Shown here one piece after another: positions 12,361 through 24,710 of a stretch of 37,274 nt of DNA. The stretch's first letter is position 1. Each line of letters begins with the position of its first letter. The translations under genes were made by a program, and so were the position numbers. The notes under the pieces were generated by a model. It saw only the letters and a program-made list of their open reading frames with translations. It was not told where the DNA came from and ran no database searches. Source of the DNA: Plakobranchus ocellatus (taxonomy: Eukaryota > Mollusca > Gastropoda > Plakobranchidae); the NCBI GenBank assembly GCA_019648995.1, contig BLXT01000368.1, positions 229,886 to 267,159 on the forward strand. Reading direction: 5' to 3'.

Positions 12361-13847
12361 ACTGAGAATTCAGGCAAGGTCTGGGCTTTTTCTAAAATGA
12401 ACTGTTTTCAAAAGTTAAATTTTTTATAACAAATCACAATGTACAATGAACATGTATGGCATGTTCTGACAATTGTTTAATATAAACATTTACACTCTAG
12501 CGGTTTCACTCAAAATGTTTGATTTGATATATCTGGATTTTCTCTTTTTAGAAATTCATATTCTTTTTTTTTTTTTTTTTTTTTAATCAGATAGTTTTTC
12601 TCTGTTTTTTTTTCTTTGATCAGTCACATTAATTGCCTTAAAAGTAATATTCAAATGTTTTGTTTGTTTTTTAAGCAATTCAGAGGCAGGGGAAATTTAG
12701 CTACATGTAGTTTTCATGAAGATACAGAAATAAAGATGAGTTCAACATTCATTTTTAAAAACATCTCTTTTATGCCTCAGCAGTTCAGGCATGAAATACA
12801 TAGAAACACGTCTTCTTAAAATTTCCTATTTTTGCAACATTAAGAATGTCTTGTGATAAATGATTTGACTGAGAGCCAGTTTAACTTTGACAGAAAAACT
12901 TTGGGGTGGAAACTTAAATAGTTGGGCAATTACCCATTTGCAACATTTAGAGTCTGATGTTAGTCATAATGATGCTAATACATGTATAATGCAGACAGTT
13001 TAAAATGCAGGTCATGTATTAAAATTTATTTATCTTTCATTTCTTAGAAATTGTGGGATTGGTATATTTCCACCTGGAAACTAAAGGGATTTACAGTAAG
13101 CTCTAGGCGAAGGTACAAAGGAAAAATAATAAAAACTAATAAAAATAATGAATGTATAGAATACACATCTAGATTTTGAATCCAACTAACATAAGACTAG
13201 TAGTAGTAATGCGGTGAACCTGATTGAAACATTTGTTTCCCCTAAAAAATGAAATCATTGGGTTAGCGGTGGGGACTTTAAGTATTTACAGTTCACAAAT
13301 TTTCAACCAGTTTATTACAATATCCATGACAATAATATAAATGTAAAAAGGAAGATTCTTTCTGACTGTGAGACTTCAACAAATCATTACTTTATAACTG
13401 AACAGATGAAGAAAGATCTAATCTTTTCCCATATGGCATGATGAAATAACAGAACAATTTTAATTTTAAAGATGGATTTAAATTCACTGTAAAAAAATAA
13501 AGTTACTTCTCTAATATTATAATAATAGCTTAGGATGCAACTAAACATATATTTTCAAATGATATCCTGCATTCATATATTATATACAATACAAAAGGAA
13601 TAATAAAATAAAGACCAGTCACAAAAGATCTATGTCAAACAACATACCTTCAGATTTGCAAAGTTTGAAACACATTACTTAAAGAAATGCCAACAACATG
13701 TTCCATTTTGAGTCATAAATAAATTATAACCTTCATAAACCCAACAAAATCTTTCTCACCCATATATATTCTATACCGCAACATAAAACATTCTTATCAC
13801 TTACAAATAAATGTACTTGTATACAATATCTTAGTGTCCTCAGTGTG
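12361..13847. other. Intergenic, no gene seen
   Basis: This stretch holds T-runs near 12564-12584 and AT-rich sequence. I see no domain-bearing frame and no recognised repeat. Confidence 0.7.
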
Positions 13848-13971
13848 TAGGGGCGTCGTTGGTACAGTGGATAGCAAATTTGCTGAGATCTGCAGGGACC
13901 CTTCTGATGCAGGTTCAAGCCCTGGCCTGACTAAGGGCCAGAGAGCTTATTTTGGACTGGCTATATACATA
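13848..13971 (+). mobile_element. tRNA-derived SINE, older copy
   Basis: The head starts GGGGCGTCGTTGGTACAGTGG. A pol III box A-like TGGTACAGTGG lies at 13860-13870 and a consensus box B, GGTTCAAGCCC, at 13912-13922. The body matches the better preserved copy at 26448-26619 (opposite strand), including GAGATCTGCAGGGACCCTTC and the downstream TGGACTGGCTATA. This copy lacks about 20 bases after box B. No clear target duplication remains. Confidence 0.8.
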
Positions 13972-15701
13972 ACTAACTAAACCTCATTGAAACATAGTAA
14001 TCACTTGATCAAAAAATATAGGTCATGGCACACAAGAGATGGATTGTAGAGACTCTGGAAAATGACAACTTAGTAGGGTTTAGCGCTACATCCATTGTTC
14101 CTTCTTATAATGACTAAAGGAAAAAAAAAGCATTGCAGAGGAATTGCCAAAACAGAAAAGAGCAGGAAGATCTAATAAACACACAAGAGAAGGGATTTGG
14201 AGACAGAGCTTTAGGAGATGTTGTTGCTGAACTTCAAATAATTTTTAACATGATGACCGAGCATTTGCTTTTTAAAAAAATGTTTTTTCTTATAGATTTT
14301 ATTGATGATCATATTCATCAACCTAGCCCCCAATCAATATGTTTGTTCCTGCAAATGTTCTAAGCGTTACTTGTTGAATTTAAAGCAGTTGTCTACAACA
14401 GTATTCTCTTATTCATTCATCAGGTGATCTCTCTGTTAACATCATTTTCTGTCATTATTTGCAAGTCAGTTGTTCTTAGCTGAGATTTTTCTGCTTTGGC
14501 ACTTCAAGCAGGATATTTTCCACATTCTCGACCACGCAATACAACTTTCCCATCTCAGAATGCATTCATTTCTCACTCTTTTCTTCACATAGCTCTCAGT
14601 CTAACTCTCACAAAAAGAAAATATTTTATTGCCTATTAAATAGCACAACAGCATGAAGCATATCTTCTCATTTGTCTCAAGATCTCACAAGGTGAGTCAA
14701 AACTGCATTTGAAACACTTCAAACCAATGATATAACCTGAAAATGTATTCTGTGAGCTTTGTAATGGCAAAAACTGGATACAGAAATGTTGACTCTATGC
14801 TGAATATACATGTTTTAAATAGTTTAAAAATCCATCAATCACAATAAAGATATGTTGAAAAAATCATTACTTCTTAAAAGTGTTATATACAACATCCGAC
14901 TCATTATGACCGATCTCAAGACACTTTATCTCTCTAGTCATTAAATGGTAGTCATACCATTCATCTCACCATTTAAATAGATGAGCAACAATCAAACCAG
15001 GCACTTTAGATCCTCAAAGGTATAGTTAGTTTACTGTTGAGCCACAAAACACACACAAATATGGCAACTAAGTACACATGTGTTTTTAAAGAACCTCCAT
15101 TTTTCTTGTTTTCTCTTGATTGGAACGCTCTTTTTAAACCATATATTCCATAATTGTGTATTCAACTTGACATCCATAATTTTGTATCCAACTTGACATG
15201 CTTTTGTTTTTAAGAACACATGGAAATATACTCTAATAGTCTAATTGAACACAATCTAAGTAAATATGTAAACATTTGGTGAAAAGTAGCTTTTAAAAAA
15301 TCAGAATACATGTGCAAATATAATTCTATTTGTTGTTATTCTTGCCACTTATTATTGTGCTTTCATTGTCAAATGTATAGAGGTGTGTATACACTGGACA
15401 CAAACAAAAAAAAGCCAAAATTTAAGAAATGTTTCTATAAAAATAAATCTTTAGAGCAACATTCATATATATATTTAGTTTGCGCAGTTTAGCTAGTTTG
15501 TGTGCACATCTTTTTAGAATGGATAGCAAATAAACTTCTCCCACATATGTGTGGGTCACAACAAGATATTTTGCAACAAGAAGTCACTGAAAAATGGATA
15601 CAATTACAAAAAAAAATTCTTATTTCTTCATAATTAATTTTTATCATTATATTTATAGCATCACTTGCAGCTTTTCATACAATTTCTGTGAAATTTAAGT
15701 A
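13972..15701. other. Intergenic, nothing recognised
   Basis: An open frame at 14133-14363 begins with a lysine/glutamate-rich stretch but matches no family I know. The rest is AT-rich without clear repeats or genes. Confidence 0.65.
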
Positions 15702-16179
15702 CAGTAGACCACACCTAAACCGAAAACAGCTGAAGCGAAAAAATGGTTAAACCAAAAAAAAATTGAAGAGCTTTCCGTTTTTCCTCTTGTTCTTTCTTAT
15801 TAAACATGTGGTAAGCCAAAAGCCTTGGCTGCCTTACTAGCGCTAAAGCGAAAATAAAACTACTGAGAAAACCCAGTTATTGTCCGACAGACACATAAAA
15901 CAAATTTTTTTTTTCTTTAACCCACCTTGCCCTCCCCTATTTTTCTAGCATTTCTCCATGCAAACCCAATACCGTTACTGGTACCTCACACTACAGCAAC
16001 CAGGCCCGATGTCTGGCTACGTCAACTGCACACATCCGCCCATCCCTTCTCTTCCACCAATCAGTTACGCAGCGGGACCATGCCAGACACTCCCTACGTG
16101 TCTAGGTCCTGTCAGCGCTATGCTTAAACCAAAATAGAAATCATACTCCTTAGAATTTCAGTTCAAACATGTTCCACTG
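15702..16179. mobile_element. 478-bp MITE with pogo-like termini and TA duplication
   Basis: The left end reads CAGTAGACCACACCTAAACC. The right end, reverse-complemented, reads CAGTGGAACATGTTTGAACT. The element is flanked by TA on both sides (15700-15701 and 16180-16181), the target duplication of Tc1/mariner/pogo elements. The interior is more GC-rich than its surroundings and has no transposase; the 66-codon frame at 15927-16127 looks incidental. It lies just beyond the 3' end of the Rab gene. Confidence 0.8.
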
Positions 16180-16204
16180 TATTTGCTCTCTACAATGGAC
16201 TGGA

Positions 16205-16210
16205 TTTATT
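16205..16210 (-). terminator. Likely Rab gene poly(A) signal
   Basis: TTTATT on the plus strand reads AATAAA on the coding strand, 231 bases after the stop codon. It lies just outside the right end of the 478-bp MITE, so transcription would end at or within that element. Confidence 0.5.
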
Positions 16211-16440
16211 GCAAAAGATCTCATTCTTAGATGGCCCTACACATATTGCAAATGTTTTTTTTTCTGATGTTAGCACAATTTTCCCCCATTTTCAAACACA
16301 AACTTTACGCTGAATATTGATGAATTAACATACATATCAATTATCATGTTTAAAACTCTTATGATCGTTTACAATTTTCGCGATTAACTTTTTTATAAAG
16401 TGAGGATGATATTACAAAAAAGCTTTAAACAAGGCAATTG

Positions 16441-19400
16441 TTAACATGGACAGTTGGACCCACTCGGCTTGGCACCATCATCCTTCCCAAGTTTTAGGGC
16501 ACTGGATGTGTTCGTCTGGAAAGACTCTGAGAAACCTTCTAGTTCTGCGTGCTTTGCCATCATTTCTTCAATGAGAAAGCTGAAAAAATATTACATAAAA
16601 TAAATTTGTAAACAAGTACAATTGCTATGCCTACCTTTCTAGTTTGCATGATAGAATATGGATGGATTAAAATCAATTTGGACTTTTTAGCACACCAATT
16701 TTTTAAATATAACTTTATATTTTAAAAAAATTATTTTTTTTACATGGAAGGAATTGTAATATGTGTATACCAAAAAAAAAAAAAACCCAAAAAACAAAGG
16801 GAGAGTTTAATCAATCTTAGAAAATCCTCTTATCCTACAAGTTGCAGGTCTTAACATTGGTATAGATATTAAGGTGGAACTTGGCTACAACGGGACCCAA
16901 AGGGCGTGGTGCACAATCCCGTTATAAGCAAGGCCCGTAGTAAAAATAAAAAGAAGATAATCCTTGAGAACCTCACCTTACTAAAATTATCTCCCTTTAA
17001 TAAGCGGCTATTAAAAGTGACCCTTGCTTACATCACATTACATTATTTCCGTGCATTGTGCAAATTTGATTTGCTTTTGTCTGACTGTATTTTTTGGTTT
17101 GTGGGTTGTTTTCTTGGGAGTATTTCTTTTTTTGTGGTGTTATTTTTTATTTTTTTTATTTTTAGTAGGAGTGGTAGGTTACATTATGTATTGAAGTGGG
17201 TCCAGAAATTGGTGTATGCTTGGCTAAACCAAGTGTGCAAACAGCGATCCAATTCCTCACAGCCTGTTGTTTTCAGTCACTTCCGATCAGGTTGAAAGTC
17301 ACCTTTGGTGAGGGCTGACACGATAGCATCCTTGTCTGTCAAGAGTGTATAAAGTGTTCCTGACGAAATCTCATAATCTCGACAGATCTGGGCTTTTAGA
17401 CTTTACATTCTTGTCCACCTCCTCAATGATTTTGGCCTTTTATTACAAAGAAAAAGATTTCCTTTTTCTTGATTCCACGCCGTATGAACACAGGCTAAGA
17501 GTAGACAGCAATCAAACGTAGGTTTAGAAATTGAGATATAGAGATCTATTCGTTAATGCGGCTTGCGAGCGTCCGAGCGAGACTGAGAGATAGGCAATTT
17601 CATAACACACTGGACCTAGATCGACGCTTTCTTTATTCACTGAGTCAGTGAGTGACAACCACAATGGTGTAGGCCTTGAGAACTATGTAGGCATTGAACA
17701 AAATAGACACTACTCGAGGACTTGAAAAGTTGAATACGCCCACTTTTGTCCTCACCAGCCCCACACCCAGTCTGTTACACTATTAATCACACACACTAGA
17801 CAGTCACAGTCACGCACGCCTCTTGCTAGCCTACAGCTGACGTACCATGACATACCATTCGCCATGCGATTTTATCCAATCCAAGTCACTGGCGTTGCAT
17901 CATTCTTTTTCTTTCACACCCCCACCCCCCACGATGCACAAGGTCCCCTCATTGGTTAATATTTTGAATGAAAGTACTGAAACAGACCATGGCTTTATCT
18001 CCTTTGCATCAATACCGATGTTAATTTAGATATTCCTGAGCTATAGTCCGTTTCACGAATCTACGTATAGGCTTAGGCTTAGCCCTTTGTACAAAGCAGA
18101 GTCCCGCTGTAGGCAAGCTTATCATGTTATTTAGATGCTGTTCAAGCGAAAATAAAATATAAAGGATATATAAGGAAAAAGAAAGAGCTTGTGTTAATGC
18201 CCCGTTGCATGCAAGGTCCCGTTATAACCAGGTCCCGTTATAGCTGAGCTCTACTGTATTAGCCTCCCAGTTGAAATCAAAGTTGAAAAAAAAAAAATCA
18301 ACAGTTTTCTTTTCAATGAGGAAAAAAGCTTTTGATAGATATTTAGACAATGAATTTGAATGCTATCAGCTTTTAAATCTAGCCGATCATAAAAGTTTGC
18401 ACTTGATAAGTGGAATTCTGCAAAAGAAAATGTGACCCAACCATGCAAGATGAGTCTTTTGTAGGTATTTCTTCGAGATGAGATTTTCATGGTGTTAAAA
18501 AGGCTTTGAAATAACTTTTCAAATGGTGAAAGAATTTTTGCTCTAGCATTATGCTGGGCAAGTTATGCCTATTTAAAGTCATCAAACTAGGCAACACTAA
18601 TTATAAAGTTTTGAGAAAATGCAATGAAAGATTAGCAATAATCACAGTTAAAGAGCCTTAACAAAAAGGGTTTGCCTTTACTTTAAACTTTAAGATTTTT
18701 TACTTTAATTTCATTGCCATATCAACTTTAAATTTAGAAATAATTAAACTTTTATAAACTAAAAAAAAATTTCTTTCAAAGATAACTAAAATCAACAGGC
18801 AATGTGAGTAATGAATATAAATGTATATTCCTACAGTACTGTAATATAGCTTTACCTTAAGTATAAATATGGTTTTAACACGAAACAGGCCAAATAGTAT
18901 ATATATAATAAATAAAATATATACAATTTCAAAATGTTCCTTATCATCCTTTTTTCAAAAAATTAGAAAATTATCTTGGCAGAAAAAATTTCCCACACAA
19001 TTTAATTCAATTAATTCTTGCTCTGTGAAAAGCTTGTAATTTTATTTGTTTTTTTTTTTCTCCTCTTTGCAGAATCTGTTTGAAGGATTCGTTTGGTTTG
19101 GTATTTAATTTATTCACAGTTCGACCATGAAACCCATGCACCATGAATTACACTGAATGGTGGGTACAATGTGGCATTTGACTTGATATTCAAGCTAGGC
19201 AAAAAATTATATTGCTAGTTTGTGTTGTGTTATCACAAAAAAAGACAATTTTTATTTAACATCGGCCATGGGAAAACAAGTTTTAGTCATTATAGGCATC
19301 AAGTGATATCAAACAATGCAAGACTACACCCAAAGGTTATAAGAGAAAGTGAATAGGAAGATTTGAGAGTTGTGAAAAATATAATCATACTTATAACACT

Positions 19401-22400
19401 TGTTCCTGCAGAAAAACACCTCAATGAACCAGACATTTATACTGACCCCATAGATTCTTCAATCATCAGGCCATCTTTCACCGATGTTTCACTCCAGCCT
19501 AAAAAATCATGTTCTTTGCACAGATCCTCAATCTCATCCTGAGTTACCTCCCTACGTTCTATATCATCACACTAAGATAGAAAAAAGAATGCAAGACCCA
19601 TTACATTCATTTGAACACTTTTTTTTACATTGTTAAAAAAAAATTCTTTAATGCACCTCAATACAATTAAACATTTTTATTTCTTAATCCACCTCACAAT
19701 TTTTTTTTTTCCCTACAGAGTTGCCTTTGAGTCATGTGCATACAATAATCAGTATCTTCTTCTTCAGGTACCTTGTCTGGAACAGACATTGGGGATCATA
19801 TTCTTCTACTCAAAGTGTTTTCAATTAACTTTACAAAGTTGCTGTTGCTACCCTTGCCTGTTGCCCATAACTTAAGACTTTCAATAAAAGTTACTCTCTG
19901 TCTACCTCCATTGCATTTGCCTTCATTCTTCAGCAGTAGTTGCTAAGTTTTCTAAACCCTTGTGTCAGCAAATATGGCCTAAAACTGTTGTTGTCTCTGT
20001 CTTATGGTTTTTATTTTTGATTGCTCACGATTAGTCTCTTTCAGTACTAATTCACTGGACTTACTTTCTGTCCATGATATGCTCTTCATTCTTCTGATAA
20101 ACCACATCTCTACTGTTTCTCTCTGTTTCCTTGTTTATTGTCCAACACTCACCACCACACAAAAGTACTGACCATACAAATATTTTATTACCCTTACTTT
20201 GGTTCTCATACTTAGGTTTCTGTTTGCCAGTATTGGTTTCATTTTTTTGGAATGTATCTTTGGCCATAGCTATTTTTTCACTCATTTCACTTGTGCATCT
20301 ACCGTCTGATGTTATTAGGCAACCTAGATATTTGAATTTTATAACTTGTTTGATTTCTTTATCTTTGCTAACGAGATTGCGCTTGGTTCTAGAGGATTTT
20401 TTTGAGATGACCATACATTCCGTTTTCTTTACATTCAAAGACAGAACCATTCTTTTTTTCTCTAAAACTACAGTATCCAGTAATTTTTGGAGTTATTTGC
20501 CAGATTCTGCTGATAAAACTGTATCATCTGCATACCTGAGATTATTAAGATTCTCTTCATTTATTTTCAAGCCTGAAATATCATTAAGATTCCTTAAGAT
20601 TATTTCACTATATAGGTTAAAAAGATCAGGAGATATTACACATCCCTGCCTCACAACTCTTTTGATGGACTTAAAATCATTATGTCCTCTCCAATTCTTA
20701 TAGATGCAATTTGATGCCAGTACAAATTTCTAATTACTCTCATATCTTTCCCATCGATATCTAATTTTTCTAGCTCTACATGTTTTACTTTTACTGACAA
20801 AGTAAAACAAAGTCAATCATCCCATAAAATAGTTCTATATGAAGAGTTTCAACCATCTTTTCTCCCCCCCTCCACTCCCTTCCCGGGTTCCCCCAATTTT
20901 TTAAAGATTTTGAACTTGTGGACAATTTGTTAAAAGACTGAATGTAGTTGATTCAATTGAATCCAAAAAATGTACATTCCTAATTAGTTCCAAGTAATTT
21001 AATTTAAGATTTTCCTCGCTATGTAGTGTATTGAAAATTTTCCTTTATTTCAAAGCCTGACTGGAGTTATTTTAAACTCATCTATCTAGTTTCTTGTTGA
21101 TAACCTATGTACGAAGAATAACTTTTCATGAATAAGAGGTGGCCGATGAGTTCCTCTGAACAGAGCATGATTGTATGTGGTACAGTGTGTGTTCACTCTG
21201 CTCCGTTTACAGCTACGGAAAATGTAGTCTAGGATCATGCAGACAAAAGGGACAGGAAAAAGGCTTGCGCAGAAAAAAGGAAGAGGGGTCAAGGCAACAA
21301 GCCCTGGTTTCGTAACGAATCATGCCATATATACTATTTTAAATTAGAAGAAGAGAGAACCCCTGGAAGAGTGTTTGGGCAGTGGGGGGACTGAGTGCTT
21401 TAGTACATAATAGCAGTGTCAAGGTTACCAAAATGGGGTGAGAAGAGTTTTGATTGCAAGCTGAGTGTTGAAGCTAATATGTCTGTTGGGAACAAGCAAA
21501 GTGTATTAATTTAAGTGCTTTATCAGTACTTCATAACAGAGTGGTTAGGCATCAATCATCAATCATCAATGTTTGTCTCATCTGATGTTGGCTATGTCAC
21601 AGTTGGATTAATTTGTGTTTCTTAAACTACAGGTAACTGAATCATAATTATCCTAGTAGCAAAACAAAACAAAATGTTGAGATACATTTTTTCCTACAGC
21701 AGTTGGATAATTCACAATTGGGATACATTTTACTTTTCTATAGCATTTGGATAATTTAAAGTCTTTTTTTTTTACTCTTAATGACTTTGAAATAACCTGA
21801 CTCAGTTCCTAAGTAAAGTAAAGTGAAGTGGGTCCCACGCTTAGTCCAAGCATCTGGGAACCAAGGGTAGGGTCCTGATAGTTCTTAGCATGGCATATCG
21901 CTTTTTAAGGTACTTTGCCATTACTTTCGCCAGATCTTAAGAGACCTAGCCACCCATTTGGTGCTGGGTAAACATAGAAGAGCAATGAAAAATTGACTTG
22001 GCCCGTACTGGGGTTCAAACCTTGGACCTCTTATTTGGTAGCCAACTGTCCTACCAGATGAGCCACCTCTCAAACCTACTAACATAAAATTCAGTTTACT
22101 CTCCCTAATTTTACAATGTTCATTCTGGCTTCATACCAAGTAATTATGCAAACATAATCGATTCAGTTTTGCTTTGATGTAAAAAAGAAGCAATTTACTT
22201 GTTCATAAAACAAACAAAAGAGGAAAACCTTGTTACTCACATACCTTATTAGCTAAAAGCAGACACGGCACTGGTGAGCCATCCATCAATGTGCACTTCT
22301 GGTCCAGATCCTTCTTCCATTTTACAGAGTTTTGGAATGTACTTTTCTGTGTAAGGTCAAACATGACCAGACATGCATGGGCATCTTTATAATACACACG

Positions 22401-23432
22401 TGTCATAGAAGTAAATCTCTCCTGCCCTTAAAAATAAGAGGTAATGAAATTGTCATTTAGTCCATACAAGAAAATTCTTACACAAAAAAGGTGGTAGAAA
22501 TATTTTTATCTCAAGAAAGTTGGTTTCATTAAAAAAAAAACCAAAAACATAACCTGATTTATTATTGGTGGTGCCGTTTAGGTTCCACCTTTACAAAGCT
22601 AAGACGGGCTAGATGCAATAGGGGCCAGGGTAGGGAGAGAGAATAATCATGAAAACTCTCAAGACAATCCTTACCAGCTATATCCCAAAGCTGCAGTTTG
22701 ATATTGCACTTTTCTGACCATTTGATTACTTTAAGGGCAAAGTCCACTGTGAAAAAAAAATGATATATAACTATCATGACTGTCATCAGCGAGAAAAGTC
22801 ATAACATTTATAATATGTTATTTAAGTGAATAAGAATCATAATTTCCTATGATTTGTAAAATTATTCAAATGCAGGTAAAGATTGAATAAAGAATGTAAG
22901 TAAAACATGCAGTTTGCAGACTGAACAAAGAGCAAACTAGTATCGAAGAACAAAAGATATACAATAACACTGCCATTTTCAAAATTACAAATTTCACATC
23001 CTTTATGCTTAAGAAAAAAGACTGATGTCAATAGTAATGGTTGTATATATTGATGACACTTGTGATTAACTCTTGCAGCACATCTTAGTTTGTGGCGTAA
23101 TGCCACTAAGCCATGCAATGTTGTTTTACTTGATGTGTAGAAAAGTTCAATACACAGATTACTTTTTTTTAGATTTTTAAAGAAATTATATTAATTCTTC
23201 ATTGCTTGTCATAAAATAAATTATTTTGAAACTATAATTCACTCAAAGTTACATTCATTATCAACCAGTTTGAATTATTTCTTTTGACGTTACACAGCAC
23301 TCAAGTCTTACCCCCTATAGTCATTTTGTAGTCTCCTCTGAAAGAGTCGTTGACATACTTCTGAACAAATGACGTTTTGCCCACAGTTGGATCACCAATT
23401 ATGATGACTTTAAAAAGCACTTCTGTCATCAT
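16441..23432 (-). CDS. RAB29: Rab GTPase of the RAB29/RAB32/RAB38 family, 5 coding exons
   Basis: Exons 23312-23432, 22675-22746, 22245-22426, 19447-19571 and 16441-16579 join in frame to 212 residues, with GT-AG introns. It is a membrane-anchored small GTPase; family members act in trafficking to lysosome-related organelles and the trans-Golgi. Visible motifs are the P-loop GDPTVGKT (13-20), switch I T38 in MTIGVDFALK, switch II WDIAGQE (61-67), guanine-specificity NKCD (124-127) and ETSVK (153-157). IAGQE in place of the usual TAGQE marks the Rab32 family. ERFTSMTR and PVPCLLLANKCD look closer to RAB29 (Rab7L1) than to RAB32. The C-terminal CPC is a double prenylation signal. Translation could begin at either of two adjacent ATGs (23432 or 23429). 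A good acceptor at about 23541 suggests an upstream untranslated exon. Family is certain; RAB29 rather than RAB32/38 is judged by eye. Confidence 0.95.
16872..18256 (-). mobile_element. Degraded pogo-type DNA transposon (Tc1/mariner superfamily)
   Basis: The left end is AGGTGGAACTTGGCTACAAC. The right end, reverse-complemented, is CAGTAGAGCTCAGCTATAAC. Both continue into GGGACC, and both are flanked by TA (16870-16871, 18257-18258). CCCGTTATAA recurs subterminally at both ends. Inside, on the minus strand, is a broken N-terminal piece of a pogo/CENP-B-like transposase (17277-17472); the catalytic part is missing. It is a 1.4-kb internally deleted copy in intron 4 of the Rab gene. Confidence 0.85.
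17277..17472 (-). pseudogene. Pogo-like transposase DNA-binding domain, broken
   Basis: Reading down from 17472 gives SRKRKSFSL, two in-frame stops, then KAKIIEEVDKNVKSKSPDLS. A frameshift follows, then RDYEISSGTLYTLLTDKDAI in a second frame, ending at a stop at 17277-17279. Order and spacing match the psq-type helix-turn-helix at the start of pogo/Tigger/CENP-B proteins. The CENP-B-type second helix-turn-helix and the DDE catalytic domain are absent, so it is nonfunctional. Confidence 0.8.
18257..19446 (-). other. Remainder of Rab intron 4, nothing recognised
   Basis: AT-rich sequence between the pogo remnant and exon 4. A 12-bp palindrome TACAGTACTGTA lies near 18833. No coding or repeat family is recognised. 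Confidence 0.7.
19735..20810 (-). mobile_element. 3' fragment of a non-LTR retrotransposon (LINE), copy 1
   Basis: The minus strand encodes the C-terminal half of a LINE reverse transcriptase, interrupted by stops and frameshifts. Visible parts, in order, are RQGCVISPDLFNLYSE, the catalytic YADDTVLSAES, LNVKKTECMVISKK, FKYLGCLITSDGRC, WSVLLCGGECWTINKE, and, after further breaks, GRQRVTFIESL and NVCSRQGT followed by a stop. A GAAGAAGAAG tail follows at the 3' end (19755-19764). It lies in Rab intron 3 in the same orientation as the gene. The clade cannot be settled by eye. A related copy lies at 25143-25640. Confidence 0.85.
21812..22078 (-). mobile_element. tRNA-derived SINE of a second family
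   Basis: On the minus strand the head has a consensus pol III box A, TGGCTCATCTGG (22054-22065), and box B, GGTTTGAACCC (22011-22021). A unique body of about 180 bases follows, and then a tail of AAGT/AAAGT units (21812-21830). It is unrelated in sequence to the SINE at 26.5 kb. No clear target duplication is visible. It lies in Rab intron 3. Confidence 0.75.
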
Positions 23433-23541
23433 GCAAGCTCTAATTACCTTGAATGTAGGTCTAAATAAGTCTGCTGCTTAATGATCATTAGCCATCAAAG
23501 TCAAAGAATTCTCTATAAGCCTGTCAGCTTGGCTTTTTTCT
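23433..23541 (-). other. Rab 5' UTR with probable upstream splice acceptor
   Basis: Upstream of the start codon the minus strand runs about 108 bases with in-frame stops, then meets TTTCTTTTATTTCAG, a strong acceptor ending at about 23541. At least one noncoding first exon therefore probably lies further upstream. Its position is not determined. Confidence 0.5.
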
Positions 23542-24169
23542 CTGAAATAAAAGAAATGATAAACCACACAATGGAAAGTTGAATGCAAAGGAGAACAAGC
23601 TTCAGTAAACAAGAAAGTGAGAAAGGTTGGAAAAAGCTTTATCAAAAAAGAAAAAATGAGTGAGGGACAGAGAAAGAAAAGGAAGGCGGGGGGGATGGGG
23701 AATGAGATAATTGTTAAGATGTCCGCATTAAGGTTTTGTTTAGTACTGACAAAATGAAAAGAGTTTAGTTGACAAGGTCCGATTAAAAAATAAAAGATGA
23801 GAGATCTCAAGAAATTGTGCTTCACACTATCGTGTTTTATTTTTAATTCAGACCTTATCAACTAAAAATCACTTCAGTACTTCAGTATTATCAGTTTGAC
23901 GCAGAAATCTTAACAATCGCTGAGAATGATCAGTGGAAAAAAATTAAAGTAAAGAGAGAGGCTGACACTGACAGACGATGAAACAAAGGAAACAGATTAA
24001 TGAAAGAGCAGAGAATAACTTTTTTTTTCTTTAACAATTTTTGACAGATAAATGTGAATCAAATTCAGACTATGCCTCTTTATTCTTTAAATCTGAATTT
24101 GAAACACATTCTCAGACTGCACCAAATTTATAACTCAAACACAGAATTGTCTTGAACAAGAATCTAGAA
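23542..24169. other. Upstream sequence, nothing recognised
   Basis: Probably the 5' UTR intron of the Rab gene. It has a purine-rich stretch near 23630-23700 on the plus strand and no gene. The minus-strand frame at 23478-23861 overlaps this tract and the UTR without any family resemblance. Confidence 0.55.
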
Positions 24170-24710
24170 TGTAGAATAGATTCTAGATCAAGATGCACCT
24201 TAAGTGTTTATAGTAGAATGTGCTTACTTGATCAGACTTTGAAGAGTCAGGAGGCAGATGGCTGATCTTGATGAGTGAAGATCTAGATCTATTGCAAAAC
24301 TGGTATGAGTAGCACTTTGATCTCAACTTGACAACTGGCCTATTGTTGTATCAATTAGTGTAAAGACTAGATCTAGATCTAGACTTTTTATTGATTCTCC
24401 TTCAGCAAATATCCATCGTGCAGCAGTTCAGGTTCTAGTCTTTTATTCAGTCTCTTGAAAGATTTAGTTTAATCTAGATCTAGATATTAAGGCAGCAGAA
24501 AATAGATCAAGGTCTAGATATCTAGGTCCAGATTAAGATTCTTGATCTCTTAATCTTATCTGTCTAGATATAGAATCTCTAGATCTAGAATCTAGATCTA
24601 GGGCCTAATCTAAATCTAAAGCCAATTTTCTGGATCTTGATCGAAATTGAGATCTAGATCTAGATCTAGAATCTAGATCTAGACTCTAGATTAGAGTCTA
24701 GATAAGAGTA
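24170..24710. repeat. TAGATC-rich degenerate simple-repeat tract
   Basis: AGATCT/TAGATC units recur densely in short perfect runs (for example 24648-24670) mixed with one-base variants such as AGAATCT and AGACTCT. The word is its own reverse complement, so the tract can fold on itself. Smaller runs of the same unit lie at 551-567, 7138-7150 and 36625-36783. Confidence 0.8.

Noticed and set aside
13848..13930. Possible tRNA gene
   Set aside because: Box A and box B are present, but no cloverleaf can be drawn and the sequence is repeated at 26.5 kb with a SINE body and tail.
16906..17295. 129-codon plus-strand frame with a hydrophobic stretch
   Set aside because: It lies inside the pogo remnant, is built on T-rich low-complexity DNA and overlaps the transposase fragment on the other strand.
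20131..20703. 190-codon open frame on the plus strand
   Set aside because: It is the antisense shadow of the LINE reverse transcriptase fragment at 19735-20810.
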